This document shows, piece by piece, positions 1 through 9,795 of a stretch of 64,000 nt of DNA (within the stretch, counting starts at the first letter, position 1; each line of letters starts with the position of its first letter). The position numbers and the translations under genes are program-made. Origin of the DNA: Variovorax paradoxus (GTDB taxonomy: Bacteria; Pseudomonadota; Gammaproteobacteria; Burkholderiales; Burkholderiaceae_C). The notes below the pieces were generated by a model. The model was not told the DNA's origin, made no database searches, and saw nothing but the letters and a program-made list of their open reading frames with translations. The stretch is taken from contig NZ_JAUSRN010000005.1 in the NCBI RefSeq assembly GCF_030811855.1, positions 292,415 to 356,414 of the forward strand, read 5' to 3'.

Positions 1-731
1 AGTTCGTCGGCGCGGGCCTGAGCGGCGGCGAAATCCAGGTCGCCCGAATAGATGGCCCGGCCGCAGATCACGCCTTCAACGCCTTCAGGCTCGACGGCGC
101 AAAGCTGGTCGATGTCGGCCATGTTCGACAAGCCGCCCGAGGCGATCACCGGAATGCTCAGCGCCTGCGCGAGCTTCACCGTCGCATCGATGTTGATGCC
201 CGACAGCATGCCGTCGCGGCCGATGTCGGTGTAGATGATCGATTCGACGCCGTAGTCTTCGAACTTCTTGCCCAGGTCGGCCACCTCGTGGCCCGTGAGC
301 TTGCTCCATCCGTCGGTGGCGACCTTGCCGTCCTTGGCGTCCAGGCCCACGATGATGTGGCCGCCGAAGGCCACGCAGGCGTCTTTCAGAAAGCCCGGGT
401 TCTTGACCGCGGCGGTTCCGATGATCACGTAGCGCAGGCCGTCGTCGATGTAGCGCTCGATGGTGTCCAGGTCGCGGATTCCGCCGCCCAGCTGCACCGG
501 AATGTCGTCGCCCACCTCGCGCAGGATCGCCTTGATGGCCGCGTGGTTCTGCGGCTTGCCGGCGAACGCGCCATTCAGATCGACCAGGTGCAGCCGCCTC
601 GCGCCGGCCTCGACCCACTTGCGGGCCATGGCGGCGGGGTCTTCGCTGAAGATGGTGGACTGGTCCATGTCGCCCTGTTTGAGGCGAACGCAGTGGCCGT
701 CTTTGAGATCAATGGCGGGAATGAGGAGCAT
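1..731 (-). CDS. hisA: HisA, phosphoribosylformimino-AICAR-P isomerase (3' end cut by window)
   Basis: Cytoplasmic (beta/alpha)8-barrel isomerase that opens the ribose of ProFAR to PRFAR, the fourth step of histidine synthesis. Translating the minus strand from the ATG at 731 gives an N-terminus [12 protein letters not shown] with the catalytic Asp at residue 8. The second catalytic Asp lies in TDIGRDGM, and phosphate-binding glycine loops QLGGGIRD and ASGGL are visible. The frame holds 243 codons and is still open at base 1. HisA proteins are about 245 residues, so only the last few residues and the stop lie outside. It is the last visible gene of the his run, 63 bases after hisH, and hisF would be expected next beyond the edge. 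Confidence 0.95.
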   Translation of the reverse strand, partial: MLLIPAIDLKDGHCVRLKQGDMDQSTIFSEDPAAMARKWVEAGARRLHLVDLNGAFAGKPQNHAAIKAILREVGDDIPVQLGGGIRDLDTIERYIDDGLRYVIIGTAAVKNPGFLKDACVAFGGHIIVGLDAKDGKVATDGWSKLTGHEVADLGKKFEDYGVESIIYTDIGRDGMLSGINIDATVKLAQALSIPVIASGGLSNMADIDQLCAVEPEGVEGVICGRAIYSGDLDFAAAQARADE

Positions 732-794
732 GGAAGTGACGCGAGTGTGCGGAATCCGGGCTGAGGAAGGGTCGGCCCGGGCAGAAATATAAGG

Positions 795-1451
795 TCAGGG
801 ATTCCAGTGGAGGAAATTTCGGTAGAGCTGCAACCCATGGTCCGCACTCTTCTCCGGGTGGAACTGGGTGGCAAAAATGTTATCGCGTGCAATGGCTGCG
901 GTAAAGCTCGCGCCGTAATCTGCCTCGCCCACGCTGTGCCGGGCGTCCGCCGGCCGCGCATAGAAGCTGTGAACGAAGTAGAAATAGCTCATGTCCGGCA
1001 CGCCCGCCCACACGGCATGCGGCTGGGCCTGGCGCACCTGGTTCCAGCCCATCTGCGGCACCTTGAAGCGACTGCCATCGGGTTGCAGCCGACCGGCCAG
1101 TTCGAACTTGACGACCTCGCCGGGGATGAGGCCCAGGCCGTCGGTCGGCCCCTCGTCGCTGCGCGACAGCAGCATCTGCATGCCCACGCACACGCCAAAG
1201 AGCGGCTTGTTCGCTGCGGCCTCGAGCACCGATTCCTGCAACCCAGAGTCGCGCAGTTCGCGCATGCAGTCGGGCATGGCGCCCTGCCCCGGCAGCACCA
1301 CGCGCGTGGCCTTGCGCACCACTTCCGGGTCTGACGTGACGAAGACCTGCACGCCCACCTCATCGGCCGCGTGCTGCACAGCCTGCGAGACGGAGCGGAG
1401 ATTGCCCATGCCGTAGTCGACGACCGCGACGGTATTTGCTACAGATTTCAT
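795..1451 (-). CDS. hisH: HisH, glutamine amidotransferase subunit of imidazole glycerol phosphate synthase
   Basis: Class I glutaminase that releases ammonia from glutamine and channels it to HisF, which makes imidazole glycerol phosphate and AICAR. The 218-residue product shows the whole catalytic triad: Cys88 in FGVCVGMQ, and His198 and Glu200 in FHPEK. The N-terminal VVDYGMGNL is typical of the family. The open frame extends upstream to 1586, but that part is basic, low-complexity and overlaps hisB, so the ATG at 1451 ([14 protein letters not shown]) is preferred. It lies 19 bases after hisB in the same operon. Its partner HisF is not in the window. Confidence 0.96.
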   Translation of the reverse strand: MKSVANTVAVVDYGMGNLRSVSQAVQHAADEVGVQVFVTSDPEVVRKATRVVLPGQGAMPDCMRELRDSGLQESVLEAAANKPLFGVCVGMQMLLSRSDEGPTDGLGLIPGEVVKFELAGRLQPDGSRFKVPQMGWNQVRQAQPHAVWAGVPDMSYFYFVHSFYARPADARHSVGEADYGASFTAAIARDNIFATQFHPEKSADHGLQLYRNFLHWNP

Positions 1452-1470
1452 AGCTGTTCGCTGGAGGAAT

Positions 1471-2094
1471 TCAGAGCGAACCCTTGGTCGATGGAATGAC
1501 GCCCACGGAGCGCGGGTCGAGTTCGAGCGCACCGCGCAGCGCGCGTGCAAAAGCCTTGAACACCGTTTCGCACTGGTGGTGCGCATTGACGCCCTTGAGG
1601 TTGTCGATGTGCAGCGTGACGAATGCGTGGTTGGCGAAGCCCTGGAAGAATTCGTAGGTGAGCTGGCTGTCGAAGGTGCCGATCATGCCGCTCGTGAACG
1701 GCACGTGCATCTCCAGGCCCGGTCGGCCCGAGAAATCGATGACGACGCGGCTCAGCGCCTCGTCGAGCGGCACGTAGGCATGGCCATAGCGGCGAATACC
1801 CTTCTTGTCGCCCACGGCCTTGGCAACCGCCTGGCCGAGCGTAATGCCAACGTCTTCCACGGTGTGGTGGCCGTCGATGTGCAGGTCGCCCTGGCAGTCG
1901 ATCTCCAGGTCGATCAGTCCGTGGCGGGCGATCTGGTCGAGCATGTGGTCGAAAAAGCCAATGCCGGTGGAGAGCTTGGCGCGGCCCGTACCGTCGAGGT
2001 TGACGCTGACGGTGATCTTGGTTTCAGCGGTGTTGCGGGTGACCGACGCGGTGCGCGCAGCGGTGCCCGTTTCGGTGGTTTGGGGGGTGGTCAT
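1471..2094 (-). CDS. hisB: HisB, imidazoleglycerol-phosphate dehydratase (monofunctional)
   Basis: Manganese enzyme that dehydrates imidazole glycerol phosphate to imidazole acetol phosphate. The 207-residue product is the single-domain form, without the N-terminal histidinol phosphatase domain found in enterobacterial HisB, so histidinol phosphatase must be encoded elsewhere. The metal-binding motifs are clear: FFDHML and ARHG near the N-terminus, the paired histidines in DGHHTVED, and NAHHQCE near the C-terminus. The ATG at 2094 ([10 protein letters not shown]) overlaps the hisC stop in an ATGA junction, which suggests translational coupling. An upstream extension to 2163 lies inside hisC and is not supported. 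Confidence 0.96.
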   Translation of the reverse strand: MTTPQTTETGTAARTASVTRNTAETKITVSVNLDGTGRAKLSTGIGFFDHMLDQIARHGLIDLEIDCQGDLHIDGHHTVEDVGITLGQAVAKAVGDKKGIRRYGHAYVPLDEALSRVVIDFSGRPGLEMHVPFTSGMIGTFDSQLTYEFFQGFANHAFVTLHIDNLKGVNAHHQCETVFKAFARALRGALELDPRSVGVIPSTKGSL

Positions 2095-3179
2095 AGTGAG
2101 GCTTCGAGTGCCGCGAGCATCCGCGCATTCTCGTCGGTCGTTCCAACGGTGAGGCGCAGGCAATTTGCCAGCAGTTCATGCATTTTAGAAACGTTCTTCA
2201 CCAGTATCCCGCGGCTCTTCATGCCCTCGAAGGTCTTGGCGGCATCGGGAACGCGCACCAGGATCATGTTGGCATCACTCGGCCACGCCTTCACACCGGC
2301 CAGGCGACCAAGGCCCATCAGGATGCGGTGGCGCTCCTCGCGGATCTGCTTGGCCTGGGCCTCGAACACCTCGGCGTGCTCCAGCGCAAACAGAGCGCAT
2401 TCGCAGTTGAGGACGCTGATGTTGTAGGGCGGGCGCACCTTGTCGATTTCGGCGATCAGTGCCGCCGGCCCCATGAGGTAGCCGAGGCGGATGCCGGCCA
2501 GGCCGAACTTGCTGAGCGTGCGCATCAGCAGTACATGGCCGTGCCGTGCGATGCGGTCGACATAGCTCTTGGCGGCGAAGGGCTGGTAGGCCTCGTCGAT
2601 CACCACCAGGCCGCCCTGCTCGGCCTGGGCCTGCACGATCTTCTCGATGGCAGCGTCGTCCCAGAGGTTGGCGGTGGGGTTGTTCGGATAGGCCAGGTAA
2701 ACGATGGCCGGCTTCTCGCGCGCGATCGCGGCAAGCATGGCGTCCTCGTCGAGTTCAAAGTCGGCCGTGAGCGGCACGCCGACGAAGCGCAGGCCCTGCA
2801 GCTTGGCGCTCATGGCGTACATCACGAAGCCGGGCACGGGCGCGAGCACGGTGGCACCAGGCATGTCGCAAGCAATGGCCAGGAGCGAGATCAGCTCGTC
2901 GGAGCCGTTGCCCAGCATCAACGCAAAGCCTTCGGGCATGTGCGCGTGCGCGGCCAACACGCGCTTCAGATCGCTGCCCCGCTCACCGGGATAGCGATTG
3001 AGCGCCAGCGCGCCTAGCCGGGCGCCGAGCTCGGCCTGCAATGCGGGCGGCAGACCGAACGGGTTCTCCATGGCGTCTAGCTTGACGAAGCCGCGCGCGT
3101 CCTGCACCGAATAGGCATTCATGGACTGCACGTCGGAGCGGATGCGATCGATCGGGCGGGCGGTGGAAGAAGTTGTCAT
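2091..3179 (-). CDS. hisC: HisC, histidinol-phosphate aminotransferase
   Basis: PLP-dependent fold-type I aminotransferase that converts imidazole acetol phosphate to histidinol phosphate with glutamate as amino donor. The 362-residue protein has the expected landmarks: the substrate-recognition region NRYPG near residue 61, GNGSDELI near 90, YPNNPT near 164, DEAY at 195-198, and the PLP Schiff-base lysine at about residue 224 in [13 protein letters not shown]. It overlaps hisB downstream and the small exported-protein gene upstream, both by ATGA junctions, so translation of hisC is probably coupled to that small gene. Confidence 0.96.
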   Translation of the reverse strand: MTTSSTARPIDRIRSDVQSMNAYSVQDARGFVKLDAMENPFGLPPALQAELGARLGALALNRYPGERGSDLKRVLAAHAHMPEGFALMLGNGSDELISLLAIACDMPGATVLAPVPGFVMYAMSAKLQGLRFVGVPLTADFELDEDAMLAAIAREKPAIVYLAYPNNPTANLWDDAAIEKIVQAQAEQGGLVVIDEAYQPFAAKSYVDRIARHGHVLLMRTLSKFGLAGIRLGYLMGPAALIAEIDKVRPPYNISVLNCECALFALEHAEVFEAQAKQIREERHRILMGLGRLAGVKAWPSDANMILVRVPDAAKTFEGMKSRGILVKNVSKMHELLANCLRLTVGTTDENARMLAALEASL

Positions 3180-3550
3180 CGGGTGCAGCGGAAGCTGTTT
3201 TTAAGGGCGCCGGACATGACCAGTTGCACGGGCATGTCGGCTTCATAGCTGTCGGCGTTGCGCGTCAGCTCGGTTTGATAGAGGGAGCGCGCCATCGAGG
3301 GCTCCAGGCGCCGGCCTTCGATGCAGAAGACTGGCTTTTGGCCATTGCGCTGCGACGCTTCCACGCCTTCGCGCAAGCCTTCGAGCACGCCGACCAGGTA
3401 GTAGCTCGCGTACGCCTTGCCGTCCTTCTCGTTGGTTTCGAGCATGCGCAGTTCGCGGATGCTCATCGCCTGTGCACCGGCACCGGCCGCCAGTGCGAAC
3501 AACAGCACCGGAAGGCGCAGCAGCAGCAGCAGGACGGCAGCACGGCTCAT
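3176..3550 (-). CDS. Small exported protein, possibly Rap1a/Tai-like, inside the his operon
   Basis: A 124-residue protein of unknown function. Residues 1-28 form a strong Sec signal peptide with a poly-leucine core and a likely cleavage site after GAQA, so the mature protein of about 96 residues should be periplasmic. Two cysteines (76 and 122) could form a disulfide. The helix-like YLVGVLEGL at 51-59 resembles the core of Rap1a/Tai-type domains, a family first known as type VI secretion immunity proteins but also common as lone periplasmic proteins in Burkholderiales. No effector gene is nearby, so an immunity role is not supported. The stop overlaps the hisC start (ATGA), and the gene starts 4 bases after the lipoprotein gene. 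Confidence 0.72.
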   Translation of the reverse strand: MSRAAVLLLLLRLPVLLFALAAGAGAQAMSIRELRMLETNEKDGKAYASYYLVGVLEGLREGVEASQRNGQKPVFCIEGRRLEPSMARSLYQTELTRNADSYEADMPVQLVMSGALKNSFRCTR

Positions 3551-3554
3551 GGCG

Positions 3555-4379
3555 TCACTTGCGATAGCGCGGCGGCGGCGCGTACGAGGCGTCGGCCGGG
3601 AAGGCGTTGGGCTGCGGCGGCGTGGCGTCGCGGCGCGCGCGTCGCGGTGCCTCGGGCTGCTCGAGCTCGAACAATGCAGCGCCGATCACGCCGATGTTGC
3701 GCACGTCGCCGGCTTCGGTGTTCGCCGCATAGGCACGGCCCGGTGCGGCGAAGCGGAAGGCCGCGACTTCGCTCTGGCTCTTGCGGAAGCCTTCGATGTC
3801 CAGCACCTGCTGCGGACGCAGCACGTAGCCGCCATTGCGCAGGCTGCCGGGCTTGCCGTTCAGCACGTCGAGGCCGTCGACGGTGGCAATCACTTCGTAG
3901 CTTCGGTCGCTGAGGTTGCGAAAGCGCAGCGTGTAGCGCGCGCCTTCGATGCCGGCGAGGCGGAACATGTCGGCGCTGCGGCGTGCGCGCTGCAGCGGCA
4001 GGGGGCGGGCATTCTCGTCGAGCACCGACCATTCGACATCGCCTTGGGCCAGCAACAGGTTGAGCCGGCGCTCGGGGTTCTGGCCCGCGTCGCGGCGCAC
4101 GGCGGATGCCTCGTTATAGCCAAGCGAGGCCACTTCGTCAGGCTGTGCGGACAGCCGTTTGGCGACGACCGAGCGGGTCTTCGACTCGATGCCCTCGCCC
4201 CACTGGGTGCCGAGCTGTGCCGGTGCGGGCGCGGCGGCGGCGCTGGGCGTTGCAGACAAGGCGGCCGACTCGTTGCGCGGCGCTTGCGGCATCTGGCTGC
4301 AGGCAGCGAGCAAGGCTGCGCCTGCAATGAGCCCTGTGGCGAATCTGAAAAAACGCGACCTATATAGACGGTGAATCAT
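3555..4379 (-). CDS. Hypothetical lipoprotein inserted between hisD and hisC
   Basis: A 274-residue protein of no family I recognise. A signal sequence ends in a clear lipobox, LLAACS, with the acylated cysteine at residue 27; the next residue is Ser, so outer-membrane sorting is expected. An Ala/Pro-rich linker (about 30-55) precedes a globular region rich in Arg and charged residues. The C-terminal 45 residues are Arg/Pro-rich and probably disordered. A strong Shine-Dalgarno (GGAGGAG) lies 10 bases before the ATG. It follows hisD by 37 bases and is followed 4 bases later by the small exported protein, so it belongs to the his transcript. Nothing links it to histidine chemistry. Confidence 0.72.
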   Translation of the reverse strand: MIHRLYRSRFFRFATGLIAGAALLAACSQMPQAPRNESAALSATPSAAAAPAPAQLGTQWGEGIESKTRSVVAKRLSAQPDEVASLGYNEASAVRRDAGQNPERRLNLLLAQGDVEWSVLDENARPLPLQRARRSADMFRLAGIEGARYTLRFRNLSDRSYEVIATVDGLDVLNGKPGSLRNGGYVLRPQQVLDIEGFRKSQSEVAAFRFAAPGRAYAANTEAGDVRNIGVIGAALFELEQPEAPRRARRDATPPQPNAFPADASYAPPPRYRK

Positions 4380-4416
4380 CTGACTGGCTCCTCCCCGAAG
4401 CGGTTTTTGTAAAGTC

Positions 4417-5739
4417 TCAGATCTTATGCAGGCGCATTCGCGCCGCTTCGGCGTGCGCCTGCAGGCCCTCGCCTTCGGCCAGCGTCACGGCGATGGGACC
4501 CAACACCTGCGCGCCAGCTTCGCTCACTTCGATGAGGCTCGAACGCTTCTGGAAGTCGTAGACGCCAAGCGGGCTCGAGAAGCGAGCCGTGCCGCTGGTC
4601 GGCAGCACGTGGTTCGGCCCCGCGCAGTAATCGCCAAGGCTTTCGCTGGTGAAGGCGCCGAGAAAGATCGCGCCTGCGTGGCGCAGCAACGGCTCCCATT
4701 GCTGCGGCGCGCTGCTGCTGACTTCGAGATGCTCGGGCGCGATGCGGTTGCTGATCTCGCAGGCTTCTTCCATGCTCTTCGTGTGGATCAACGCGCCGCG
4801 GCCGTTGAGCGAAGCCGCGATGATTTCAGCGCGCGGCATGGTGGGCAGCAGGCGATCGATCTCGGCCTGCACGCGATCGATATACGCCGCGTCGGGACAC
4901 AGCAGGATGCTCTGCGCGAGCTCGTCGTGCTCGGCCTGGCTGAACAGGTCCATTGCCACCCACTCAGGCGGCGTGGTGCCGTCGGCCAGCACGAGGATTT
5001 CGCTCGGTCCCGCGATCATGTCGATGCCCACGGTGCCGAACACGCGGCGCTTGGCGGCGGCAACGTAGGCGTTGCCGGGGCCGGTGATCTTGTCGACCGC
5101 GGGGATGGTGGCAGTGCCGTAGGCCAGTGCGGCCACGGCCTGCGCGCCGCCGATGGTGAAGGCGCGGGTCACGCCGGCCACGTACGCGGCGGCGAGCACG
5201 AGCGGGTTCTTCTCCCCCTTGGGCGTGGGCACGACCATGATGATTTCGCCGACGCCGGCAACATGCGCCGGGATCGCGTTCATCAGCACGCTCGACGGGT
5301 AGGCCGCCTTGCCGCCGGGCACGTAGATGCCGACGCGGTCGAGAGGCGTGACCTTCTGGCCGAGCAGCGTGCCGTCGGCATCGCGGTAGCTCCAGCTCTC
5401 GCCGCTCGCCTTTTTCTGGGCCTCGTGATAGCTGCGCACTCGGCGGGCAGCGGATTCGAGCGCATCGCGCTGCGCAGCGGGAAGCGACTCGAAGGCTGCC
5501 TTCAGTTCGGCTTGCGTCAACTCCAGTTCAGGCAGCGTCTTCGCATCGAGCTTGTCGAAGCGGTTGGTGTACTCCAGCACTGCTTCGTCGCCGCGCTTCT
5601 GCGCATCGGCCAGGATGTCGGCCACCACCTTCTCGATGGCCGCATCCGCATCGGCGGACCAATGCAGCCGCGCCTTGAATTCAGCGTCGAAGCCGGCTGA
5701 AGCCGTGGAGAGGCGGATGGGTGCTGCTTTCAGTGTCAT
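4417..5739 (-). CDS. hisD: HisD, histidinol dehydrogenase
   Basis: Zinc-dependent, NAD-linked four-electron dehydrogenase for the last two steps, L-histidinol to L-histidine. At 440 residues it is full length. The nucleotide-binding region has [11 protein letters not shown] (about 139-149) and ITGPGNAYV (about 218-226). [10 protein letters not shown] follows at about 244-253. Zinc ligands corresponding to Gln259/His262 of the E. coli enzyme are at 268 and 271 in SQAEHDE. Catalytic Glu-His residues are in NRIAPEHLE. It starts 18 bases after hisG and ends 37 bases before the lipoprotein gene. Confidence 0.97.
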   Translation of the reverse strand: MTLKAAPIRLSTASAGFDAEFKARLHWSADADAAIEKVVADILADAQKRGDEAVLEYTNRFDKLDAKTLPELELTQAELKAAFESLPAAQRDALESAARRVRSYHEAQKKASGESWSYRDADGTLLGQKVTPLDRVGIYVPGGKAAYPSSVLMNAIPAHVAGVGEIIMVVPTPKGEKNPLVLAAAYVAGVTRAFTIGGAQAVAALAYGTATIPAVDKITGPGNAYVAAAKRRVFGTVGIDMIAGPSEILVLADGTTPPEWVAMDLFSQAEHDELAQSILLCPDAAYIDRVQAEIDRLLPTMPRAEIIAASLNGRGALIHTKSMEEACEISNRIAPEHLEVSSSAPQQWEPLLRHAGAIFLGAFTSESLGDYCAGPNHVLPTSGTARFSSPLGVYDFQKRSSLIEVSEAGAQVLGPIAVTLAEGEGLQAHAEAARMRLHKI

Positions 5740-5757
5740 GGCGCTGCGGTGAAGAAC

Positions 5758-6408
5758 TCAGGGCGTGGCTGCTGCGGGAATGGCGGAGGCGAAGGCGTCG
5801 ATGATGCGTCGGATCGGCTCGCGCTTGAGCTTGAGCGCGGCCTGGTTGACCACGAGGCGCGCGCTGATGTCCATGATGCGCTCGACCTCGATCAGGTGAT
5901 TTGCCCTGAGCGTATTGCCGGTCGAAACCAGGTCGACGATGGCGTCGGCCAGGCCCGTGAGCGGTGCGAGCTCCATGCTGCCGTAGAGCTTGATCAGGTC
6001 GACGTGTACGCCCTTGCTCGCAAAAAACTCGCGTGCCAGGCCCACGTACTTGGTGGCGACACGGAGGCGCGAGCCCTGCTTCACGGCCGACGCGTAGTCG
6101 TAGTCGGCACGCACGGCCACGCTGAGGCGGCAGGCCGCAATGCGCAGGTCGAGCGGCTGGTACAGGCCCTGGTTGCCGTGCTCGAGCAGCACGTCGGAGC
6201 CAGTCACGCCGAGGTCAGCGCCGCCGTACTGCACATAGGTGGGCACGTCGGAGGCGCGCACCAGCACCACGCGCACGTCAGCGCGCGTGGTGGCCAGAAT
6301 CAACTTGCGCGATTTTTCGGGGTCTTCGGTGACCTCGATGCCGGCCGCGGCCAGCAGGGGCATCGTCTCTTCGAAGATGCGGCCCTTTGAGAGCGCCAGG
6401 GTAATCAT
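5758..6408 (-). CDS. hisG: HisG, ATP phosphoribosyltransferase, short form
   Basis: First enzyme of histidine synthesis: condenses ATP and PRPP to phosphoribosyl-ATP and is normally the feedback-controlled step. The 216-residue product begins [11 protein letters not shown] and contains ADLGVTGSD and the PRPP-binding region [12 protein letters not shown]. It lacks the C-terminal ACT-like regulatory domain of the long form (about 300 residues). Short HisG enzymes need the HisS-like partner HisZ for activity and histidine inhibition, and no hisZ is in this window. Its start overlaps the murA stop by 4 bases. Confidence 0.96.
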   Translation of the reverse strand: MITLALSKGRIFEETMPLLAAAGIEVTEDPEKSRKLILATTRADVRVVLVRASDVPTYVQYGGADLGVTGSDVLLEHGNQGLYQPLDLRIAACRLSVAVRADYDYASAVKQGSRLRVATKYVGLAREFFASKGVHVDLIKLYGSMELAPLTGLADAIVDLVSTGNTLRANHLIEVERIMDISARLVVNQAALKLKREPIRRIIDAFASAIPAAATP

Positions 6409-7694
6409 GCGGCGGCTCCCGACACGCGCTCGATGTCGGCCCCGAGGCCGCGCAGCTTTGCTTCCATGCGGTCATAGCCGCGATCCAGGTGGTAGATGCG
6501 GTCGACAAGCGTCTCGCCATCGGCGACCAGCCCGGCGATCACCAGACTGGCCGACGCGCGCAGGTCGGTGGCCATCACGGTGGCGCCCGACAGTTGCCGA
6601 ACGCCTTCGACCATCGCCACCTTGCCCTCGACGTGGATCGTCGCGCCCAGACGCACCATCTCGTTCACGTGCATGAAGCGGTTCTCGAAGATGGTTTCAG
6701 TCACCATGGAGGCCCCGCGCGCGATCACGTTCAGCGCCATGAACTGGGCCTGCATGTCGGTCGGGAAGCCCGGGTATTCGGTGGTGCTGAAGCTCTGCGC
6801 CTTGAGGTGCTCGCAAGCCGGCGCTTTGGAGGCAATGCGCACGCCACCCTCTTCCGGCGTGACGGTGCAGCCGGCGTCGCGCAGCTTGTCGATCACCGCG
6901 TCCATGTGGTTGGCGCGCGCGTGGCGCAGGAACACGTCGCCGCCCGTGGCCGCCACGGCACACAGGAAGGTGCCCGCCTCGATGCGGTCGGCCACCACGG
7001 CGTGTTCGCAGCCATGCAATTTTTCGACGCCCTGGATGCGGATGTGGCTGGTGCCGTGGCCTTCGATCTTCGCGCCCATGAGGATCAGCATTTCAGCCAG
7101 GTCGACGATCTCGGGTTCCTGCGCGGCGTTTTCGAGCAGCGTTTCGCCCTCGGCCAGCGCGGCGGCCATCAGGAAATTCTCGGTGCCGGTGACGGTGACC
7201 ATGTCGGTCAGGATGCGCGCGCCCTTCAGCCGGGTGCGACCCGCCGGCAAGCTGGCGATCATGTAGCCGTGCTCGACCGCGATCTCTGCGCCCATGGCCT
7301 GCAAGCCCTTGATGTGCTGGTCGACCGGCCGCGAGCCGATGGCGCAGCCGCCCGGTAGCGACACCTTGGCGTGGCCGAAGCGCGCCAGCAGCGGACCAAG
7401 GGCCAGCACGGAGGCGCGCATGGTCTTCACCAACTCGTAGGGCGCTTCGGGGTTGGTAAGGTCGCCGGCATTGAGCCGCACGGTGCCATGGTGGTCGCGC
7501 TCGGCGGTCACGCCCATGTTGCGCACCAGCTTGAGCATGGTCGAGACGTCCTGCAGGCGCGGCACGTTGTGCAGCGTCACGGGCTGGTCGGTGAGCAGGG
7601 CTGCGCACAGCTCAGGCAGCGCGGCATTCTTGGCGCCGGAAATGAGTACCTCGCCGCGAAGCTGGCGCCCGCCGCGAATCAGAAGTTTGTCCAT
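6405..7694 (-). CDS. murA: MurA, UDP-N-acetylglucosamine 1-carboxyvinyltransferase
   Basis: Catalyses the committed step of peptidoglycan precursor synthesis, transfer of enolpyruvate from PEP to UDP-GlcNAc in the cytoplasm. The 429-residue EPSP-synthase-fold protein starts [14 protein letters not shown] and carries the substrate motif SGAKNAALP (19-27). The active-site cysteine is residue 117 in GGCAIGSRP, so the enzyme should be of the fosfomycin-alkylatable type. It overlaps hisG by an ATGA junction and follows the BolA gene by 43 bases. This murA-his linkage is characteristic of betaproteobacteria. Confidence 0.97.
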   Translation of the reverse strand: MDKLLIRGGRQLRGEVLISGAKNAALPELCAALLTDQPVTLHNVPRLQDVSTMLKLVRNMGVTAERDHHGTVRLNAGDLTNPEAPYELVKTMRASVLALGPLLARFGHAKVSLPGGCAIGSRPVDQHIKGLQAMGAEIAVEHGYMIASLPAGRTRLKGARILTDMVTVTGTENFLMAAALAEGETLLENAAQEPEIVDLAEMLILMGAKIEGHGTSHIRIQGVEKLHGCEHAVVADRIEAGTFLCAVAATGGDVFLRHARANHMDAVIDKLRDAGCTVTPEEGGVRIASKAPACEHLKAQSFSTTEYPGFPTDMQAQFMALNVIARGASMVTETIFENRFMHVNEMVRLGATIHVEGKVAMVEGVRQLSGATVMATDLRASASLVIAGLVADGETLVDRIYHLDRGYDRMEAKLRGLGADIERVSGAAA

Positions 7695-7737
7695 CAGGAA
7701 TCCAGCGAAATTGAGGGCCGCCTTGGCCGCCCGTTGC

Positions 7738-7980
7738 TTACTTGTCGATCGCCGCCCATTCGGCCGGCGTGTAGGTTTTCATCGAGAGCGCATGCACCTC
7801 GTCGGTATGCATTTTCGCACCCAGGGTGGCGTAGACCCGCTGATGGCGCTGAATGGCGCGCTTGCCCTCGAACTCTGCCGAGACGATGGTGGCGTACCAG
7901 TGGCGGCCGTCGCCCTCCAGCGAGATGTGCTCGCACGGCAGGTGGGACTGGATCAGGGCCTGGAGTTCTTCGGCGGTCAT
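7738..7980 (-). CDS. BolA/IbaG family protein
   Basis: An 80-residue single-domain protein of the BolA family. BolA proteins bind [2Fe-2S] clusters with monothiol glutaredoxins and act in iron-sulfur trafficking and envelope or stress regulation. Visible family features are the beta-rich [17 protein letters not shown] segment, the conserved [10 protein letters not shown] and the histidine in [16 protein letters not shown]. Its place directly before murA matches E. coli ibaG (yrbA), also next to murA and the mla genes, so IbaG is the likelier subgroup. It lies 18 bases after the ABC permease gene. Confidence 0.9.
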   Translation of the reverse strand: MTAEELQALIQSHLPCEHISLEGDGRHWYATIVSAEFEGKRAIQRHQRVYATLGAKMHTDEVHALSMKTYTPAEWAAIDK

Positions 7981-7998
7981 GGGAATTGAATGGGCCTT

Positions 7999-8763
7999 TC
8001 AGCCTCTGATTTTGTAGCCGATTTTCAGCAGATGGACGGCGATGGCGCTCACTGCCAGCCACGCTGCGCCGACGATGCCCAGGCTGAGCCAGGGCGAGGC
8101 GTCGCTCACGCCGAAGAAGCCGTAGCGAAAGCCGTCGATCATGTAGAAGAAGGGGTTCAGGTGGCTCACGCCCTGCCAGAACGGGGGCAGCGAGCCGATC
8201 GAATAGAAAACGCCCGAGAGAAAGGTCATGGGCATGATCAAAAAGTTCTGAAACACCGCCATCTGGTCGAATTTTTCGGCCCAGAGGCCAGCGATGAGCC
8301 CCAGCGTGCCCAGCATCGCGGAGCCCAGCAGCGCAAACACGAGAATCCAGAGCGGTGCAACGAAGCCCGGCATCGCAAAGAACATGGTGACCAGGAACAC
8401 ACCGAGCCCCACGGCCAGCCCGCGAATCACCGACGAGCCCACGTAAGCGAAGAACCAGCCCCAGTGCGACAGCGGCGTGAGCAGCACGAACACGAGGTTG
8501 CCCATGATCTTGCTCTGGATGATCGACGAAGAGCTGTTGGCAAAAGCGTTCTGCAGCACGCTCATCATCACCAGACCAGGCACAAGGAAGGCGGTGTAGC
8601 CGACGGTGCCGTAGACCTTCACGTGGTCTTCGAGCACGTGGCCGAACACCATGAGGTAGAGCAGTGCGGTGAGCACCGGTGCGCCGACGGTTTGGAAGCC
8701 GACCTTCCAGAAGCGCAGCGTTTCCTTATAGAGCAGCGCACGCCACCCAGTAACCGCCATCAT
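7999..8763 (-). CDS. ABC-2 type transporter permease (YadH-like)
   Basis: Inner-membrane permease of an ABC-2 exporter; 254 residues with about six hydrophobic segments, from PVLTALLYLMVFGHV near the N-terminus to LGIVGAAWLAVSAIAV near the C-terminus. The family signature region is around GVFYSIGSLPPFWQ and HLNPFFYMIDGFRYG. It overlaps the ATPase gene upstream by 4 bases and forms a transporter with it. E. coli YadGH-type systems have this organisation, but the substrate is unknown. The position between mla and murA hints at an envelope molecule; that is inference only. Confidence 0.92.
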   Translation of the reverse strand: MMAVTGWRALLYKETLRFWKVGFQTVGAPVLTALLYLMVFGHVLEDHVKVYGTVGYTAFLVPGLVMMSVLQNAFANSSSSIIQSKIMGNLVFVLLTPLSHWGWFFAYVGSSVIRGLAVGLGVFLVTMFFAMPGFVAPLWILVFALLGSAMLGTLGLIAGLWAEKFDQMAVFQNFLIMPMTFLSGVFYSIGSLPPFWQGVSHLNPFFYMIDGFRYGFFGVSDASPWLSLGIVGAAWLAVSAIAVHLLKIGYKIRG

Positions 8764-9707
8764 CTTGATACCTCCAACGGCGTCTGCTCACCCGCCATCA
8801 GGTCGATGAACACGTCTTCCAGATCGGCTTTGCGCATTTCCACGTCTTCCACCGCGACGCCGGCTTCGCGGATCGCGGCCAGCAGTTGTTCGACTTCATG
8901 GGCGTTCTGTGCGGGCAATTGCACGATGCGCCCGGTGATGCGCGCATGCTGGGCAATGGCCCAGGGCAGCATGGCATCGGTCTTGAAGCGCAGCACGTTG
9001 CTCGTGGCCGACTTCAACAGTTCGCTGGTGCGGTCGAGCGCAATCACGCGTCCCTGCTTGAGCATGGCGATGCGGCTGCACAGCGCCTCGGCTTCCTCGA
9101 GGTAGTGCGTGGTGAGCAGCACGGTGCTGCCCTCCTTGTTGAGCCTGGCGACGAACTGCCAGAGCGTCTGGCGTAGTTCGACGTCGACGCCCGCGGTTGG
9201 CTCGTCGAGCACGATGACCGGTGGCTTGTGGACCAGCGCCTGCGCCACCAGCACACGGCGCTTCATGCCGCCCGAGAGCTGGCGCATGTTGGCCGTCGCC
9301 TTGTCGGCCAAGCCCAGGCTCTGCAGCAGCTCATCGATCCAGGCCTCGTTGTTCTTGATGCCGAAGTAACCCGACTGGATGCGCAGCGATTCACGCACAT
9401 TGAAGAAGGGATCGAACACCAGCTCCTGCGGCACGATGCCGAGTTGACGCCGTGCCTCGGCATAGTCGCGCTGCACGTCGAAACCATGAACGCTGATGGC
9501 CCCGGCGGTAGGCCGCGAGAGGCCGGCCAGCATGCTGATGAGCGTGGTCTTGCCTGCGCCATTGGGGCCCAGCAAGCCGAAGAACTCGCCCGGCTCGATG
9601 TGGAAGCTGACCTCGTCGACGGCGCGCAGCCCCTGCTTGCCTTGGGCCCGCTGCTGTCTGGAGGGAGGATAGGTCTTGGAGACCGATTGGAATGAGATCG
9701 CGGGCAT
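8760..9707 (-). CDS. ABC transporter ATP-binding protein (YadG-like)
   Basis: Cytoplasmic ATPase partner of the downstream permease; 315 residues. Walker A is GPNGAGKTT at 47-55, the ABC signature is QLSGGMKRRVLVAQAL, and Walker B runs into VIVLDEPTAGVD. The switch histidine is in LLTTHYLEEAE. A C-terminal extension of about 85 residues after the core domain is usual for ABC-2 exporter ATPases of this class. The permease start overlaps its stop (ATGA). It follows mlaB by 88 bases that contain no obvious terminator, so it may be part of the mla transcript. Confidence 0.94.
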   Translation of the reverse strand: MPAISFQSVSKTYPPSRQQRAQGKQGLRAVDEVSFHIEPGEFFGLLGPNGAGKTTLISMLAGLSRPTAGAISVHGFDVQRDYAEARRQLGIVPQELVFDPFFNVRESLRIQSGYFGIKNNEAWIDELLQSLGLADKATANMRQLSGGMKRRVLVAQALVHKPPVIVLDEPTAGVDVELRQTLWQFVARLNKEGSTVLLTTHYLEEAEALCSRIAMLKQGRVIALDRTSELLKSATSNVLRFKTDAMLPWAIAQHARITGRIVQLPAQNAHEVEQLLAAIREAGVAVEDVEMRKADLEDVFIDLMAGEQTPLEVSR

Positions 9708-9795
9708 GAGAGCCGGCGATTTTACGGGCCTGCGTTACAAGCCGCTGGACCGCACCCGGATGACCTGACTCGGCCGCTGCCGGGCCGCACTGCGC

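Noticed and set aside
3176..3550. Type VI secretion immunity gene
   Set aside because: The domain likeness is weak and no effector, Tss or VgrG gene occurs in the window.
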